In this document: piece by piece, positions 19,923 through 29,108 of the stretch
Position numbering within the stretch: the stretch's first letter is position 1
Layout: every line of letters begins with the position of its first letter
NCBI RefSeq assembly: GCF_014836325.1
Contig: NZ_JACSQZ010000002.1
Span: forward strand, 1-64,000
Source of the DNA: Clostridium gallinarum
GTDB lineage: Bacteria > Bacillota > Clostridia > Clostridiales > Clostridiaceae
Length of the DNA: 64,000 bases
Direction of reading: 5' to 3'
Notes under the pieces: model-generated
What the model saw: the letters and a program-made list of their open reading frames with translations, nothing else
Databases searched by the model: none
What the model was told of the DNA's origin: nothing
Translations under genes and position numbers: made by a program

Positions 19923-20855
19923 TTAAAGCTTCTCAATTACTCTCAGTTTAGCACTTCTACTTCTTGGATTCATTTCAACTTCCTCTTTTGACGGATCTAT
20001 TGCTTTTCTAGTAATAACCTTAACCTTAGCTTTTCCTCCACAAACACATATAGGGAATCCTTTAGGACAAGTACATGCAGTTGCTAATTCTTTAAATTTA
20101 AGCTTTACTATTCTATCTTCTAATGAATGGAAGGTTATTATAGCCATTCTTCCACCCTTATTTAATCTATTAACTCCATCTTCAATGGCTTTATTTAATA
20201 TTGATAACTCACTATTTACCTCTATTCTAATAGCTTGAAATGTTCTTTTAGCTGGATGAGGCCCTTCTCTTCTAGCTTTTGCTGGAATAGCATTTTTAAT
20301 AATTTCAACTAATTCTAGAGTAGTTTCTATTGGTTTTACTTCTCTATTTTCGACTATAAATCTAGCTATTCTCTTAGCAAATTTTTCTTCTCCATAATCC
20401 CTAATTATCCTATATATTTCTTCTTCATCATACTCATTTACAACTTCATAAGCTGATAAAGGATTTTCTCTATTCATTCTCATATCTAAAGGTGCATCTT
20501 GCATATAACTAAATCCTCTATCTCCAGTATCTAATTGATATGAGGAAACCCCTAAATCCATTAGCATTCCATCTATCTTTTCAATCTCTAAATTATTTAA
20601 GATAGAATCTATATTATAAAAATTACTATGAACATATTTTACATTTTCGTAATTATGTAATCTTAGTCCAGCAGCCTTTAATGCATCCTTATCTTGGTCT
20701 ATACCTATTAATAGTCCATTCTTCGATAAATTTTTAAGAATTTCCGAAGAATGTCCTCCTCCACCTAAGGTACCATCTACGTATATTCCATCTTCTTTAA
20801 TATTCAATCCCTCTATACACTCATTTAAAAGTACAGATACATGTTTAAATTCCAT
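19923..20855 (-). CDS. rsmH: 16S rRNA m4C1402 methyltransferase RsmH (MraW)
   Basis: It methylates N4 of C1402 in the 16S rRNA P site. Motifs include '[16 protein letters not shown]' (SAM binding, about 24-39), '[14 protein letters not shown]', '[14 protein letters not shown]', '[21 protein letters not shown]' split over residues 214-234, and '[11 protein letters not shown]'. The 310-residue length is normal. It follows mraZ by 11 bases. Confidence 0.97.
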   Translation of the reverse strand: MEFKHVSVLLNECIEGLNIKEDGIYVDGTLGGGGHSSEILKNLSKNGLLIGIDQDKDALKAAGLRLHNYENVKYVHSNFYNIDSILNNLEIEKIDGMLMDLGVSSYQLDTGDRGFSYMQDAPLDMRMNRENPLSAYEVVNEYDEEEIYRIIRDYGEEKFAKRIARFIVENREVKPIETTLELVEIIKNAIPAKARREGPHPAKRTFQAIRIEVNSELSILNKAIEDGVNRLNKGGRMAIITFHSLEDRIVKLKFKELATACTCPKGFPICVCGGKAKVKVITRKAIDPSKEEVEMNPRSRSAKLRVIEKL

Positions 20856-20866
20856 AATAATTCTCC

Positions 20867-21295
20867 TTATATTCCTAAATCACTCATTTTTTCTGCAATG
20901 GAGTCAAAATCTATATCCGATTCATTGTATTCTTCCCACTTTTCTTTGCTCCAAATTTCAACTCTTGTTAATACTCCTATACTTACTATTTCCTTTTCCA
21001 TACCTGCATATTCTTTTAAGTTCTGAGGAATTAAACCTCTTCCTTGTTTATCAATTTCAACTTCACAAGCACCTGAAAAAAAGAATCTAACAAATGCTCT
21101 TGCATCTCTATTAGTAAGTGGTAATGATTTTAGCTTCACTTCTAAAGCCTTCCATTCTTCCATAGGATAAGCATAAAGACATCCATCAAGCCCCTTAGTA
21201 ATAACAAATTTATTACCTAAGCCTTCTCTTAGTTTTGACGGAACTATCATTCTATTTTTCGCATCTATAGCATGCTGATATTCTCCAATAAACAT
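20867..21295 (-). CDS. mraZ: MraZ transcriptional regulator
   Basis: It has two SpoVT/AbrB-like DNA-binding motifs ('[21 protein letters not shown]' begins the first; '[21 protein letters not shown]' is the second). It is a ring-forming regulator that binds direct repeats before its own operon. Three AAAGTGGT boxes lie 28-57 bases upstream of the ATG, so autoregulation is likely. First gene of the dcw cluster. Confidence 0.96.
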   Translation of the reverse strand: MFIGEYQHAIDAKNRMIVPSKLREGLGNKFVITKGLDGCLYAYPMEEWKALEVKLKSLPLTNRDARAFVRFFFSGACEVEIDKQGRGLIPQNLKEYAGMEKEIVSIGVLTRVEIWSKEKWEEYNESDIDFDSIAEKMSDLGI

Positions 21296-21322
21296 CTTTA
21301 ACCCTACCTTAAAATGAATTCT

Positions 21323-21352
21323 CCACCACTTTCAACCACTTTAAACCACTTT
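21323..21352 (-). promoter_or_regulatory. MraZ operator: three 10-bp direct repeats
   Basis: The minus strand reads AAAGTGGTTT, AAAGTGGTTG, AAAGTGGTGG in tandem with an exact 10-base period. This matches the known architecture of MraZ boxes (direct GTGG-type repeats one helical turn apart). They start just after the predicted transcription start, so binding would block initiation or promoter clearance. Confidence 0.88.
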
Positions 21353-21360
21353 ATATTATT

Positions 21361-21389
21361 ATTTTATAATTTTTCTATAAATACTTCAA
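21361..21389 (-). promoter_or_regulatory. Promoter of the mraZ-ftsW unit
   Basis: TTGAAG (21384-21389) and TAAAAT (21361-21366) on the minus strand, 17 bases apart. The MraZ boxes follow immediately downstream. Confidence 0.65.
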
Positions 21390-21495
21390 GGTTTATTTCA
21401 AAATTTGGTATTATTTATTTAAAAATTTGAGAAGGATATTAGTTTTGTTTAAACTTTATTTAAAATTATCAAAAAACTTCTTACTCTAAAAATGC

Positions 21496-21525
21496 AAAAA
21501 AAAAGATTGGTGTAATACCAATCTT
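21496..21525 (-). terminator. Intrinsic terminator of ychF
   Basis: AAGATTGGT (21503-21511) pairs with ACCAATCTT (21517-21525), and the minus strand continues into nine T's. Confidence 0.88.
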
Positions 21526-21530
21526 AAAAA

Positions 21531-22628
21531 CTATACATTAAATCTAAAGTTAACTACATCTCCATCTTTCATGACATAGTCTTTTCCTTCTAATCTGTAA
21601 AGACCTTTCTCCTTAGCTTGAGATTCTGATCCACATTCTACTAAAGCATCATATGATACAATTTCAGCTCTTATAAATCCTCTTTCTATATCTGAATGTA
21701 TTTTTCCTGCCGCTTGAGGTGCTTTTGTTCCTTCTTTTATAGTCCATGCTCTTACTTCTTGAACTCCAGCTGTTAAATAGCTAATTAATCCAAGTAATCT
21801 ATAACTTGCTCTTATAAGCTTATCTAAGCCTGATTCTGTTAATCCATATTCACTTAACATTTCAAGTTTTTCTTCATCTTCTAATCCTGATAATTCTTCT
21901 TCAAGCTTAGCACACACTACAACTACTCCTGAGTTTTCACTTTCTGCATACGCTTTAACCTTTTGAACATATTCATTATTTGTATTACCTTCCATCATAT
22001 CATCTTCTGATATATTACAAGCATATAAAACTGGTTTTGAAGTTATTAAGAATAATCCCTTTATAATTTCTTCTTCTTCTTCAGTAACCTCTAATGTTCT
22101 TATTGGTAAATTTTGTTCTAAGTGAGCTTTAACTTTTTCCATTAAAGCATATTCTTCTTTTGCTTTTTTATCTCCTGATCTAACTTGTTTAAGTGATCTT
22201 TCCATTCTTCTTTCAAGAACTTCTAAATCTGCAAAAATAAGTTCTAAGTTTATTGTTTCTATATCTCTAATAGGATCTACAGAACCCTCAACGTGCACTA
22301 CATTTCCATCATCAAAACATCTAACAACATGTACTATTGCTGATACTTCTCTTATATGAGATAAAAATTTATTACCTAAGCCTTCACCTTTTGAAGCACC
22401 CTTAACTAAACCAGCTATATCATAAAACTCAACTGCAGTATATACTTTCTTTTTTGTATTATACATTTTTTCTAAAACATCTAATCTCTTATCTGGTACG
22501 CTAACTACTCCTACATTGGGTTCTATAGTGCAAAAAGGGTAGTTTGCCGATTCTGCTCCTGCTTTTGTTATTGCATTAAATAAAGTACTTTTACCAACAT
22601 TAGGTAAACCAACTATTCCTAAATTCAT
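21531..22628 (-). CDS. ychF: YchF/OLA1-family ATPase
   Basis: An Obg-related P-loop protein that prefers ATP. Walker A is 'GLPNVGKSTLF' (6-16), followed by 'DIAGLVKGASKGEGLGNKFL' and the C-terminal TGS domain ('VRAWTIKEGTKAPQAAG ... HSDIERGFIRAEIV'). The 365-residue length is standard. It is linked to translation and stress responses. Monocistronic, with its own terminator, and divergent from the pdaA-like gene. Confidence 0.96.
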   Translation of the reverse strand: MNLGIVGLPNVGKSTLFNAITKAGAESANYPFCTIEPNVGVVSVPDKRLDVLEKMYNTKKKVYTAVEFYDIAGLVKGASKGEGLGNKFLSHIREVSAIVHVVRCFDDGNVVHVEGSVDPIRDIETINLELIFADLEVLERRMERSLKQVRSGDKKAKEEYALMEKVKAHLEQNLPIRTLEVTEEEEEIIKGLFLITSKPVLYACNISEDDMMEGNTNNEYVQKVKAYAESENSGVVVVCAKLEEELSGLEDEEKLEMLSEYGLTESGLDKLIRASYRLLGLISYLTAGVQEVRAWTIKEGTKAPQAAGKIHSDIERGFIRAEIVSYDALVECGSESQAKEKGLYRLEGKDYVMKDGDVVNFRFNV

Positions 22629-22790
22629 CTATGTACATTCCTTTCATATCTTATTCACATTATTACATCTTTAAAATTATACTCTACTATAAAAATTATT
22701 TCAATATATAAAGATTTATAGATAATTTCATTGTATTTCCAGAGTAAAAGATATATTTTAGATAAAAATATCTATAAGGAGGCGATTTCT

Positions 22791-23567
22791 TTGAAAATTT
22801 CAAAAAAGATCACTATTTTATTGATAACTTTATTTTCTATATTAAATTTATCTACAAACCAAGCAATAGCATCTGATGATTTAGAATTAAACTGGTATTT
22901 TGTAAAAAGAGAAAATGAAAAAATTCCCGAACCACCTAAGGAATCAGTGGACTTTTTTTCTAACTACTCAGCTTATTATGTAGGTGATACAAATTCAAAA
23001 GTTCTTTATTTAACTTTTGATCAAGGATATGAAAATGGCAATACACCTAAAATTTTAGATACATTAAAAGAGGAAAATGTTCCTGCTGCATTTTTCGTTG
23101 TAAAACCTTATATAAAACAAGAAGCTGATATTGTTAAAAGAATGGTTAACGAAGGACATTTAGTGTGTAATCATTCATCTCATCATCCTTCTATGGCATC
23201 TATAAAAGATAGTACTAAATTTAATTTAGAATTTACAGAAGTAGAAGATGAATTTAAAAATTTAATTGGAGAAGACATTCCTAAATTCTTTAGACCTCCA
23301 ATGGGTAAGTATTCAAAAAACTCATTAAAAAGAACTCAAGATTTAGGTTATAAAACAATATTTTGGAGCTTTGCATATAAAGATTGGTTAGTTGATAATC
23401 AACCAGACGAAAGAACAGCCATAAAAAAAATATTAAACGGAGCTCATCCTGGTGCAATTATCTTATTACATTCAGTATCTGATACTAACACAAAAATTCT
23501 TAGAGAAGTTATTAAAGAATTAAAAAATCAAGGTTATGAATTTAAATCCCTAAAAGATTTACCCTAA
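22791..23567 (+). CDS. pdaA: PdaA-like polysaccharide deacetylase
   Basis: An exported NodB-fold deacetylase. Residues 1-28 are a signal peptide or anchor; the catalytic domain has 'LTFDQGYENGNTPKIL', with the PdaA-type Asp-Gln variant of the usual TFDDG, then 'NHSSHHPSM' and 'FFRPPMGKYS', and C-terminal 'ILLHSVS'. PdaA deacetylates MurNAc to permit muramic delta-lactam in the spore cortex. The frame runs upstream to 22731, but TTG at 22791 has a perfect AAGGAGGCG and begins the signal peptide, so it is chosen (258 residues). Confidence 0.9.
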   Translation: MKISKKITILLITLFSILNLSTNQAIASDDLELNWYFVKRENEKIPEPPKESVDFFSNYSAYYVGDTNSKVLYLTFDQGYENGNTPKILDTLKEENVPAAFFVVKPYIKQEADIVKRMVNEGHLVCNHSSHHPSMASIKDSTKFNLEFTEVEDEFKNLIGEDIPKFFRPPMGKYSKNSLKRTQDLGYKTIFWSFAYKDWLVDNQPDERTAIKKILNGAHPGAIILLHSVSDTNTKILREVIKELKNQGYEFKSLKDLP

Positions 23568-23599
23568 AAAAGTCTCTATTAGAGACTTTTTTTAGGGTA
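23561..23599. terminator. Shared bidirectional terminator of pdaA and the cyclodeaminase gene
   Basis: A near-perfect inverted repeat, ACCCTAAAAAAGTCTCT then ATT then AGAGACTTTTTTTAGGGTA. The stop codons of the two convergent genes (23565-23567 and 23579-23581) both lie inside it, and each strand shows a U run. Confidence 0.88.
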
Positions 23600-24235
23600 A
23601 ATAATATTATTAATTTCACTCATTAAATTAGATTTTTTTATATAAGATTCATTTAATAAACTACTACATTTATCTTCTATTTCCTTTGCAAAACTTTCAT
23701 TTCTTAAGGAATTTAAATTCACTTTCACATTTATAATTGCACTTTCTATTGCTGAATTTAACAAAATAGTTGCTACCCCTGCATCAGAAATTAAATTTTT
23801 ATTTCCGAATTTAACAGCAAACTCAATATTATCATAAAATTTTATACATTCCTCAGCTAAATTTAATGGAGTCTTCATTGCATTTATAGTATTTTCCTTA
23901 ATTTTTTCTTTTCTATATTTGATTTCTTCTTCAGTATCTTTTGATAGCTTATAAGAACTCATTAATTCCAAGAAATCTTCTCTATCCTTTTCCATAAATT
24001 CCTTAGAAATTTCAATAAACTTCCTAGCTTCATTTTGTAAAGAAATCATCTTTTTCTTTTCTTCTTCATTTAAAATCTCATAAGCTTTTTTATCTATAGT
24101 TAATGAATAAACCATTGAATTCAATCCTCCAGCTAGAGCAGAAACTAAAGCAGCCGTACTACCTCCACCAGGAGAAGGTGCATCAGATGATAATTCAACT
24201 AAAAAATCATTTATTTTATATTCTTTAAATAGCAT
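23579..24235 (-). CDS. fchA: Cyclodeaminase/cyclohydrolase family protein (FchA-like)
   Basis: It is a 218-residue all-helical protein of the FTCD cyclodeaminase fold: 'LSSDAPSPGGGSTAALVSALAG' (around 15-36) is the folate-binding glycine-rich signature, and 'NKNLISDAGVATILLNSAIESA' lies near 160. Clostridial members act as methenyl-THF cyclohydrolase or formimino-THF cyclodeaminase. It is the last gene of a surface-glycan operon, one base after a glycosyltransferase, which is an unexpected partner. Substrate unproven. Confidence 0.85.
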   Translation of the reverse strand: MLFKEYKINDFLVELSSDAPSPGGGSTAALVSALAGGLNSMVYSLTIDKKAYEILNEEEKKKMISLQNEARKFIEISKEFMEKDREDFLELMSSYKLSKDTEEEIKYRKEKIKENTINAMKTPLNLAEECIKFYDNIEFAVKFGNKNLISDAGVATILLNSAIESAIINVKVNLNSLRNESFAKEIEDKCSSLLNESYIKKSNLMSEINNIIYPKKSL

Positions 24236-24236
24236 T

Positions 24237-25385
24237 TTATTTCCTTTCTATTAACACTTCATTGTATACTTCTAGTATCTCATCTATTATTTTTTTCTTA
24301 GAAAATCTTTCTATACATTCACTTCTTATTTTATCAGAATTATAGGATTTTATATTCTCTTTTATATTTTTCATTGCAATACCTAAAGCATCAACATCAT
24401 TAACTTTAACTATCAAACCATTATTTTTATTTATTATATCTTCTGCTCCTCCATTAAAAGCCCCTATAATAGGTTTTCCTGAAGCTAAAGCTTCAATATA
24501 TACAACACCAAAAGTCTCATATTTAGAAGGAAGTACAAATAAATCACATAAACTCATATATTTAGCTACTTCTTCTCTAGATAATCTTCCCAAAAATTCA
24601 ACTTGGCTTTCAATTTCAAGCTCTTTAGTTAAATTAATCAAAAAAGATTTTTGACTTCCATCTCCTCCTATTAAAAGTCTTGTTTTACTATTCTTAAAAT
24701 ATTTAGAAAAGGCTTTTAACAAAATATCAAATCCTTTTTCTCCTTCTAAAAAAGCCAAAGAGAAAAATGTAAATTTAGAATTTTTATTATTAGAAATATA
24801 AAAATTTTCTACAGGTATTAAGTTATGTATTACTTTTATATCTCTTCTCCCTGTAATCTCTTGAATTTCCTTTTTCAAACCATTACCAACTGATATTAAA
24901 GTATCTGCTGATAAATAAGATTCTTTAATATATGGTTTATAACTATCTTTAATATATATAGCTGTCTTTAAAGAAGAGTGTTCAGTGATTATTAATGGAA
25001 TACCATATTTCTTAGCAATATATGCTGCACTTATACCAGCCCAAAAAGAAGAATGGCAATGAATAATATCTACTTGCCCTTCTTTTTTCACTATTTCCTT
25101 ATATAATTTTTCTAATCTCTTATTAAAAACATTAAACATTTTTGGGTTTTTAGGTAGAAAATTATAATTCTTATACCTATATGTTTTAAGCCCATCTTCT
25201 ATTTCAAAGTTAATGCCTATTTTTTCTTTTACTCTAAAAAGTAATGTCAAAGGCCATACTTCATTATATGCAACTGTTATTTTCACTCCACTTTCCTGAA
25301 GAGCTAAAGCTTGCTCTTTAAAAAAACTTCCATGTACAGGATTTCTTTTATTGTGGTACCACGAAGGTATAAACATTACATGCAT
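24237..25385 (-). CDS. GT4-family glycosyltransferase
   Basis: A GT-B fold enzyme of 382 residues. The N-terminus 'MHVMFIPSWYHNKRNPVHGSFF' spans the acceptor domain start; 'IIHCHSSFWAGISAAYIA' and 'EFLGRLSREEVAKYMSLCDLF' follow, and the donor-binding 'PSKYETFGVVYIEALASGKP' contains the EX7E motif. It probably adds a hexose or hexosamine to an undecaprenyl-linked surface glycan. It abuts its neighbours by 1 base on both sides. Confidence 0.9.
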   Translation of the reverse strand: MHVMFIPSWYHNKRNPVHGSFFKEQALALQESGVKITVAYNEVWPLTLLFRVKEKIGINFEIEDGLKTYRYKNYNFLPKNPKMFNVFNKRLEKLYKEIVKKEGQVDIIHCHSSFWAGISAAYIAKKYGIPLIITEHSSLKTAIYIKDSYKPYIKESYLSADTLISVGNGLKKEIQEITGRRDIKVIHNLIPVENFYISNNKNSKFTFFSLAFLEGEKGFDILLKAFSKYFKNSKTRLLIGGDGSQKSFLINLTKELEIESQVEFLGRLSREEVAKYMSLCDLFVLPSKYETFGVVYIEALASGKPIIGAFNGGAEDIINKNNGLIVKVNDVDALGIAMKNIKENIKSYNSDKIRSECIERFSKKKIIDEILEVYNEVLIERK

Positions 25386-25386
25386 T

Positions 25387-26667
25387 TTAAGCCTCCCTTA
25401 AAATATTATCTAATTTTTTAGATATATTTTCCCACTCATATTCTTTTATTTCATTAGATATCTCACCATTTAATATTTTTACATATAATTCCTTTAACTC
25501 TTTTTTTATATCTTCTTCATCATTTTTAGTAACTTTACACTTTTCTAAATTACTAACTACATCAATTATAGGATCATTCTCATCACCTAAAACAACTAAT
25601 ATATAAGCAACACATCCAAAATAATCATATATTTTGGCAGGTATTTGTTTAGAATTTTTATTACCAAATAACAATAAAATATCAGCATTTACCATATAAC
25701 CTAAGGCTTCATTATATGGTATTCTATTTGAAACTCTTACATTTTCAAGAGTTAATAATTCTTCTTTTATTTCTTCACTATCTATATTACCAAAAAACAA
25801 TATATTTAATTTATTATATAATTCTATATTTTCTTTTTTTAATATATTAATAGCTCTGATAAAAGGTCTTATATCTCTAAGTTTTGAGAATATCTCTCCT
25901 GCATAAACTATATTTATTTTATTTATATCTATATATTGGGGAATATTTTTTTTCTTTATTTCATTATATACATTTTTATCATAACCTCTAGTTATAATAG
26001 CAGTATCCTCTATTTTTAAATTATAAGTTTTCATATAGTCATTTCTATTAGCTTTTGTTACAAAAATATGCTTATTAGCCAAATCAACAACCTTTTTCTC
26101 ATAATGACCTTCAATTCTTTTTCTAATATAACTTGAACCTTCTCTTGTTGAATCTTTAAGCCAAGGATCACTCCAATAAGCTATCCACTTAAAATTTGAA
26201 AATCTTTTCTTTATTAAATATGCACAAATATGACTTGATGGAGGTTCATGCATAGAAAACATTACATCGAAATTTTCTTTTTTCATTAAATTTATTCCAT
26301 ACCTACTTGCTCTAAGGGCCCAATAAAAATACATATCTGGAATAGCAAATATTTTTTTTACTTTCTTAAGATAAATTTTAATCTTACCTTTTATAAAATT
26401 ATTCTTTTCAATTTGCTTTACATTACTTTTCTTTGGCATTATTTTTTCAAAGACTTTTCCACCTGAAATTATATGAAGTTTAATATTTTTATCTAACATA
26501 CTAAAAATATATTCATCATAATAAATTGAGTTTTGAGGAAAATTTACAGTTAACAAATGAATTTCATTGCCATTAATTTTTGCTAAATTATTTAAATATT
26601 GAAGCGTTTCAATTGACGCCGAATTATTTATTAATGGTGAATAACATGCAATAAATAAAATTTTCAT
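25387..26667 (-). CDS. GT-B glycosyltransferase (GT4-like)
   Basis: It is 426 residues with a two-domain GT-B layout: N-terminal 'MKILFIACYSPLINNSASIE' and 'DVMFSMHEPPSSHICAYLI', then 'AYWSDPWLKDSTREG', and C-terminal 'VYAGEIFSKLRDIRPFIRA' with 'IPAKIYDYFGC'. The usual EX7E is weak, so it is a divergent member. It lies between the flippase and the other transferase in a tight operon, which suggests the same glycan. The sugar is unknown. Confidence 0.8.
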   Translation of the reverse strand: MKILFIACYSPLINNSASIETLQYLNNLAKINGNEIHLLTVNFPQNSIYYDEYIFSMLDKNIKLHIISGGKVFEKIMPKKSNVKQIEKNNFIKGKIKIYLKKVKKIFAIPDMYFYWALRASRYGINLMKKENFDVMFSMHEPPSSHICAYLIKKRFSNFKWIAYWSDPWLKDSTREGSSYIRKRIEGHYEKKVVDLANKHIFVTKANRNDYMKTYNLKIEDTAIITRGYDKNVYNEIKKKNIPQYIDINKINIVYAGEIFSKLRDIRPFIRAINILKKENIELYNKLNILFFGNIDSEEIKEELLTLENVRVSNRIPYNEALGYMVNADILLLFGNKNSKQIPAKIYDYFGCVAYILVVLGDENDPIIDVVSNLEKCKVTKNDEEDIKKELKELYVKILNGEISNEIKEYEWENISKKLDNILREA

Positions 26668-28203
26668 TTATCTTTTCCTCCTATTAAACTTATTCAATAT
26701 AATTTCTAGTCCTTCATTAAATTCTTCTATTCTTAAAACTTTACACATAATTAAATATATAAAAGCCCCTATAATTCCATCACACAAAACTTTCAAAATT
26801 GAATTATTAGTATCTATAAATCTATTTAATGTAATTAAAAAAATTATCATTATAAAAGAACTAAATAAAATCTTTATAATTTTAAATATAATATCTCTAA
26901 ATTTGAAGTTTCCTATTAAATTTATTGTTGATTTAAGTAATAGCATAGCTATAACTATAGCTGAAATAGATGTTGCAATCGCTATACCTAATACTCCAAA
27001 ATACTTTGACAAAGTGATACTTAAAATTATATTTACAACTACTCCAATAACTCCATTTAAAGTAGTTATTTTTGTCTTTTTCATTGAAAATAAAGATGAA
27101 TTTAAAATATCTCTTACCCCTAAAAAAGGTAATTGAATAGAATATCCTAATAAAGCCATTGATGTTAACATAACAGCATTAGAGTTAAACTTTCCTCTTT
27201 CATATATTATTTTTATAATATCATCACTTAAAAATACTGTTCCAAATGTAATTGGTATTAAAAATAAACAAATTACAACTATTGATTTACTTAAATATTT
27301 TAAGAATCCATCTTTGTCACCTTTATTAAGTCTATTTGCCATTATAGGATAAATTACAGATACTAAAGAAGTTGTAATAGCTGTACTAACAAATTGAATT
27401 AATCTTTGTGAGTATTCTAAAGCAGCCATAGATCCAGTAATAAGATTCGATGCAACACTTTTATCAACAAGCATATTTATGGAGTTTGCTCCAGCTCCTA
27501 TTATTACAGGTATTATTAAAATAAGCATAGTTTTTAGTTTTCTATCTTTTAAATTAATATGTAAATTAAGTCTATAGCCTTGTTTGTATAAAGAAGGAAT
27601 TTGTATTAAAACTCTTATTAGGTTTCCTAAAACATTTGCAATAGCTAAACCGACAACTGTAACGTTTTTAAATAATAATAAGTATATAATTATAGGAATA
27701 TTAAAAAATATACCTAACAGTGATGGTATTATAAAGTCTTCACAAACTTGTAGTATAGATAAAAAACAAGAATTTATACAAAGGAAAATTACATTAAATA
27801 ATGTTATTCTTGTAAGAAAAATTGTTAACTCTATTTTATCACTTGAAAAATTAGGTACAAAAACATTAACTATTTCTTTGGTAAATATTAATCCTAAAAT
27901 TGTAATTACTATTGAAATTAAAGATAAAATATTTATTACATTACTTGAAAACTTAAACATTTCTTCTTTATTTTTATTATGCCTAATTTCACTTAACATA
28001 GGTATAAAGGTTGTTGAAATTGCAAGACCAATGATCATAAATACTGATTCTGGTATTGCTACAGCTGCTACATAAATATCATATGTGCTTTCTACACCAA
28101 AATGAAAAGCTGCTAAAATATCTCTTCCAAACCCTATAACTCTACTTAAAATAGTCATAATCATGACTATAAATGTCGCTTTGAATACTTTGTTCCTACT
28201 CAT
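26668..28203 (-). CDS. murJ: MurJ/MVF-family lipid flippase
   Basis: It is a 511-residue protein with about 14 membrane segments. The N-terminus 'ATFIVMIMTILSRVIGFGRD' and 'YDIYVAAVAIPESVF' are typical of MurJ/MviN, which exports lipid II. Because it lies among glycosyltransferases it may instead, or also, export another undecaprenyl-linked surface oligosaccharide. The stop touches the downstream transferase start. Confidence 0.85.
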   Translation of the reverse strand: MSRNKVFKATFIVMIMTILSRVIGFGRDILAAFHFGVESTYDIYVAAVAIPESVFMIIGLAISTTFIPMLSEIRHNKNKEEMFKFSSNVINILSLISIVITILGLIFTKEIVNVFVPNFSSDKIELTIFLTRITLFNVIFLCINSCFLSILQVCEDFIIPSLLGIFFNIPIIIYLLLFKNVTVVGLAIANVLGNLIRVLIQIPSLYKQGYRLNLHINLKDRKLKTMLILIIPVIIGAGANSINMLVDKSVASNLITGSMAALEYSQRLIQFVSTAITTSLVSVIYPIMANRLNKGDKDGFLKYLSKSIVVICLFLIPITFGTVFLSDDIIKIIYERGKFNSNAVMLTSMALLGYSIQLPFLGVRDILNSSLFSMKKTKITTLNGVIGVVVNIILSITLSKYFGVLGIAIATSISAIVIAMLLLKSTINLIGNFKFRDIIFKIIKILFSSFIMIIFLITLNRFIDTNNSILKVLCDGIIGAFIYLIMCKVLRIEEFNEGLEIILNKFNRRKR

Positions 28204-28206
28204 AGT

Positions 28207-28929
28207 TTACCTTTTTCCCCTTATGACAAGTATTAAAAACTTTGGAATGCTACCTAATCTCTTTATTCTCCAAGGTTCTTTTAACACTCTATACATCCAT
28301 TCTAAACCTAATTTTATCATCCAATTTGGAGCCCTATTTACTTTTTCTGCAATAACATCAAAACTCCCCCCAACTCCCATAAAAATTCTACACGGAAGCT
28401 CATTCATATATTTAACTATAAACTCTTCTTGTCTTGGGCACCCCATAGCTACAAATAATGCATATGGTTTTTTTTCTTTAATATCTTTTAAAATTTCATT
28501 TGAATTATCTATATCGAAATAACCATTTTTATATCCTAATATATTTATTTTAGGATAATTAGCTACTAAATTTGCAACACAAGCTTTTAAATTTTCATCT
28601 GTTGTTCCAATTAAATATATTCCTTTACTATCTTCAGAAGACTTTTTAATTAATTCTTTCATTAAATCTATACCTGCTATTTTTTCCTTTACAGGTGTTT
28701 TTAAATACCTTGCAGCTATTTGTATTCCTACTCCATCCGGTATTATAAGTGATTTTTGTGATGTAAAGTTATCAAAAAGCTTATTATTGTTTAATCCTGT
28801 ATAAAGTACTTCTGGATTACCTGAAACTATATGAATTTTATCAAAATTATCTATATACTCAATAGCTTCATTTAAGCTTCTTCTAAATATTTTATATCCT
28901 AGTACATTAATAAAATTATTATCGCTCAT
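28207..28929 (-). CDS. WecG/TagA/CpsF-family glycosyltransferase
   Basis: A 240-residue GT26 enzyme. Features are 'VSGNPEVLYTGLNN', 'IIPDGVGIQIAARYL' with the catalytic Asp, 'YLIGTTDENL', 'ALFVAMGCPRQEEFI' and 'GVGGSFDVIAEKVNRAPNWM'. In wall-teichoic-acid synthesis TagA transfers ManNAc to GlcNAc-PP-undecaprenol. It heads the five-gene glycan operon with a GAGGAG ribosome site. It is probably the linkage-unit step of a teichoic-acid-like or other surface polymer. Confidence 0.9.
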   Translation of the reverse strand: MSDNNFINVLGYKIFRRSLNEAIEYIDNFDKIHIVSGNPEVLYTGLNNNKLFDNFTSQKSLIIPDGVGIQIAARYLKTPVKEKIAGIDLMKELIKKSSEDSKGIYLIGTTDENLKACVANLVANYPKINILGYKNGYFDIDNSNEILKDIKEKKPYALFVAMGCPRQEEFIVKYMNELPCRIFMGVGGSFDVIAEKVNRAPNWMIKLGLEWMYRVLKEPWRIKRLGSIPKFLILVIRGKR

Positions 28930-29073
28930 TTTATCTCCTCAATAACATTTAAGTAAAATTATCCATACTTATGATACCATACTTATATATAGTAGCAAAG
29001 TCAGCTCGAATAAATTTAATATCTAAAATTTCACTAACAAATATAAAAATAAAAAATCCTTTAATAATTATAA

Positions 29074-29101
29074 AAATTGGAAGTCTAAAAACTTCCAATT
29101 T
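29074..29101 (-). terminator. Intrinsic terminator of the TPR gene
   Basis: AAATTGGAAGT (29074-29084) pairs with ACTTCCAATTT (29091-29101); on the minus strand it is followed by TTTTTAT. Confidence 0.8.
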
Positions 29102-29108
29102 AGTCTAC

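Noticed and set aside
27584-28075. 163-codon + strand frame inside the murJ-like gene
   Set aside because: Antisense shadow of a membrane protein gene; no ribosome site or recognisable domain.
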